DNA from: a bacterium
GTDB lineage: Bacteria > Bacillota_I > Bacilli_A > RFN20 > CAG-826
Direction: 5' to 3'
Length of the DNA stretch: 27,306 nucleotides
Assembly: GCA_004561785.1 (NCBI GenBank)
Contig: SFUB01000008.1
Span: forward strand, 1-27,306
A model generated the notes under the pieces. The model saw nothing but the letters and a program-made list of their open reading frames with translations, ran no database searches and was not told where the DNA came from. Of this stretch, positions 26,412-27,306 are shown one piece after another. Numbering within the stretch: the first letter of the stretch is position 1; every line of letters starts with the position of its first letter. The position numbers were made by a program, and so were the translations under genes.

Positions 26412-27067
26412 CGGGCGAGATGTTTCTTTCTGTATTCCAAAACGTCGAGGTATTCGTTGAGGTCCAAGCCGTAAAGACGCAAAAGCCACCGGTAGGCGGA
26501 GCGGATCTGTTCAATCGTCGAATCGGCCCGGATGAGCAAGGAGAAGTCGCTTATTTCCCTTCCGGGCAAAGCGGAGCGGAAATAGAAAAGGGAATCGAGG
26601 TACAGGGAAGCTTCGGCTTTCTCTTTGTCGGTGAGGGCGACAAGGCGTTTCTTGTATCCGTAAATGGGATAGAAGAGCGAGATTTTCTCTGACAGGGTCC
26701 GATCAAGGGGATCAAGATAAAGATCTTTTAGGGTCGGGAAGTCGCTATAGACGAATTGGAAATGGTCCTTCGGGAAGCGGAAGACGGTCAAAGGCTCGCA
26801 GAGAAAGCCGTGAAGCACCACTTTCGTGCCGTCATTGACGCGGGCGATTGGCGAAATCGGGGCGAGGATTTTGACCTTGGCTTTGTATTTCTTCCAAAGC
26901 GAATCGGAAAGGGCCTCCTTCAGGCAATCCTCATTTTTGGCTCGACCGCCTGGGAAGTGAAATCCGGACAAAGGGAAATCGTCCTTGCCGAGCTGGCGGA
27001 CAAGCAATAGATGTTTTCCGACGATGACGATCGCGCAGGCGTAATGTTCGATCTTCATTTTAGCCAT
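26408..27067 (-). CDS. Nudix-fold protein with a degenerate Nudix box
   Basis: The 219-residue product begins like a Nudix hydrolase (HYACAIVIVGKHLLLVRQLGKDD, then FHFPGG). The Nudix helix should follow as G-x5-E-x7-R-E-U-x-E-E. Gly40 and Glu46 are present, but the REUxEE positions (54-59) read SDSLWK, so the metal-coordinating glutamates are missing. The C-terminal 100 residues are unfamiliar, ending LRLYGLDLNEYLDVLEYRKK. Loss of activity or a binding role is inference. The start at 27067 has GGGGG upstream; ATG 27058 is an alternative. It is the first gene of the operon and its stop overlaps the cls start. Confidence 0.75.
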   Translation of the reverse strand: MAKMKIEHYACAIVIVGKHLLLVRQLGKDDFPLSGFHFPGGRAKNEDCLKEALSDSLWKKYKAKVKILAPISPIARVNDGTKVVLHGFLCEPLTVFRFPKDHFQFVYSDFPTLKDLYLDPLDRTLSEKISLFYPIYGYKKRLVALTDKEKAEASLYLDSLFYFRSALPGREISDFSLLIRADSTIEQIRSAYRWLLRLYGLDLNEYLDVLEYRKKHLAR

Positions 27068-27097
27068 GGTGAAACCCCCGCTGAAAAAAGCCCCACC

Positions 27098-27126
27098 ATT
27101 ATAGACGGCGAGGCCTTAAAAAGAAA
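27098..27126 (-). promoter_or_regulatory. Promoter of the nudix-cls-adh-gal-malQ-rimO operon
   Basis: The minus strand carries a perfect TATAAT (27098-27103) with a weak -35, TTTCTT, 17 bases upstream. The predicted start is near 27091, giving a leader of about 24 nt. The promoter immediately follows the terminator of the right-edge gene. Confidence 0.55.
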
Positions 27127-27131
27127 CGTTT

Positions 27132-27148
27132 CCCCTTCTTAGAAGGGG
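27132..27148 (-). terminator. Terminator of the right-edge gene
   Basis: CCCCTTCT-T-AGAAGGGG is a near-perfect inverted repeat. On the minus strand it is followed by AAACGTTTCTTTTT. The TAA stop of the right-edge gene lies inside the stem-loop. Confidence 0.55.
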
Positions 27149-27306
27149 TTATGGATGTCGTAATGGGTTTTCTTCACCCCATAGGGGCTTCCGTCATGAT
27201 CGATGGAGCCTTCCCACGAAGAAAGTTTGCGTTGAGTGTCATCAAGCGTGAGATTGGCTTCAATAATGGCTAGCCCTTTTAAGTAATATTCACTAGCCTT
27301 TTCCAT
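27139..27306 (-). CDS. 3' end (or all) of an unrecognised gene at the right edge
   Basis: On the minus strand a frame of 55 codons runs from an ATG at the last three bases of the window (27304-27306) to TAA at 27139. The product is MEKASEYYLKGLAII followed by a polar stretch, SSWEGSIDHDGSPYGVKK, and ends HYDIHNPF. I recognise no family. Because the ATG touches the window edge, it cannot be told whether this is a true start or an internal methionine of a longer protein. The hairpin overlapping its stop supports a genuine gene end. Confidence 0.5.
   Translation of the reverse strand: MEKASEYYLKGLAIIEANLTLDDTQRKLSSWEGSIDHDGSPYGVKKTHYDIHNPF

Overview
This window looks like a chromosomal segment of a Firmicutes-type bacterium, probably an uncultured member of the Bacilli/Erysipelotrichia/Mollicutes-related groups with moderately high GC. 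The main evidence is gene order. On the minus strand, reading right to left, it carries rimP-nusA-ylxR-ylxQ-infB-rbfA ... truB-ribF ... rpsO-pnp, the classic Bacilli translation/RNA operon. Other support comes from a class II (Firmicutes-type) GalT, a DegV protein, a lipoprotein phosphoesterase and Gram-positive style Shine-Dalgarno sites. TGA is used as a stop throughout and Trp is TGG, so this is not a code-reassigned mycoplasma. The species assignment is inference only.

Layout from left to right. 1-166 is the 3' end of an unrecognised plus-strand gene that converges on pnp through a shared terminator. 244-2891 holds pnp and rpsO (minus). typA/bipA (3080-4933, plus) is divergent from rpsO. 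ribF and truB (minus) follow, then a plus-strand gene (6738-7727) that I read as a degenerate TtcA/TilS-like PP-loop protein. 7765-12746 is the rbfA-infB-ylxQ-ylxR-nusA-rimP operon (minus) with its own promoter and a structured leader. 12897-16864 is a four-gene minus-strand unit: GT4 glycosyltransferase, DegV, lipoprotein metallophosphoesterase, polytopic membrane protein. A tRNA-Thr(GGT) with its own promoter and terminator lies at 16933-17006. 17187-27067 is an eight-gene minus-strand operon: degenerate Nudix protein, cardiolipin synthase, iron alcohol dehydrogenase, galM, galT, galK, malQ, rimO. A short 3' gene fragment ends at the right edge. No gap between genes exceeds 300 bases. I saw no mobile elements or CRISPR arrays.

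Functionally, the left half covers translation and RNA metabolism (initiation, 30S maturation, transcription elongation, RNA decay, tRNA pseudouridylation). The right half joins galactose and maltodextrin use (mutarotase, galactokinase, uridylyltransferase, amylomaltase) to membrane lipid synthesis (cardiolipin synthase, probable glycolipid glycosyltransferase) and S12 methylthiolation.

The most unusual points are: (1) two opposite-strand genes have split the canonical translation operon, one of them a PP-loop protein that has lost its nucleotide-binding and Fe-S motifs; (2) RbfA lacks its C-terminal third; (3) NusA has an acidic coiled-coil tail of about 240 residues and a broken second KH loop; (4) three genes have start codons 0-4 nt from the predicted transcription start, suggesting leaderless mRNAs; (5) S15 has lost the usual rRNA-binding loop sequence; (6) eight gene junctions use the same 4-base ATGA overlap.
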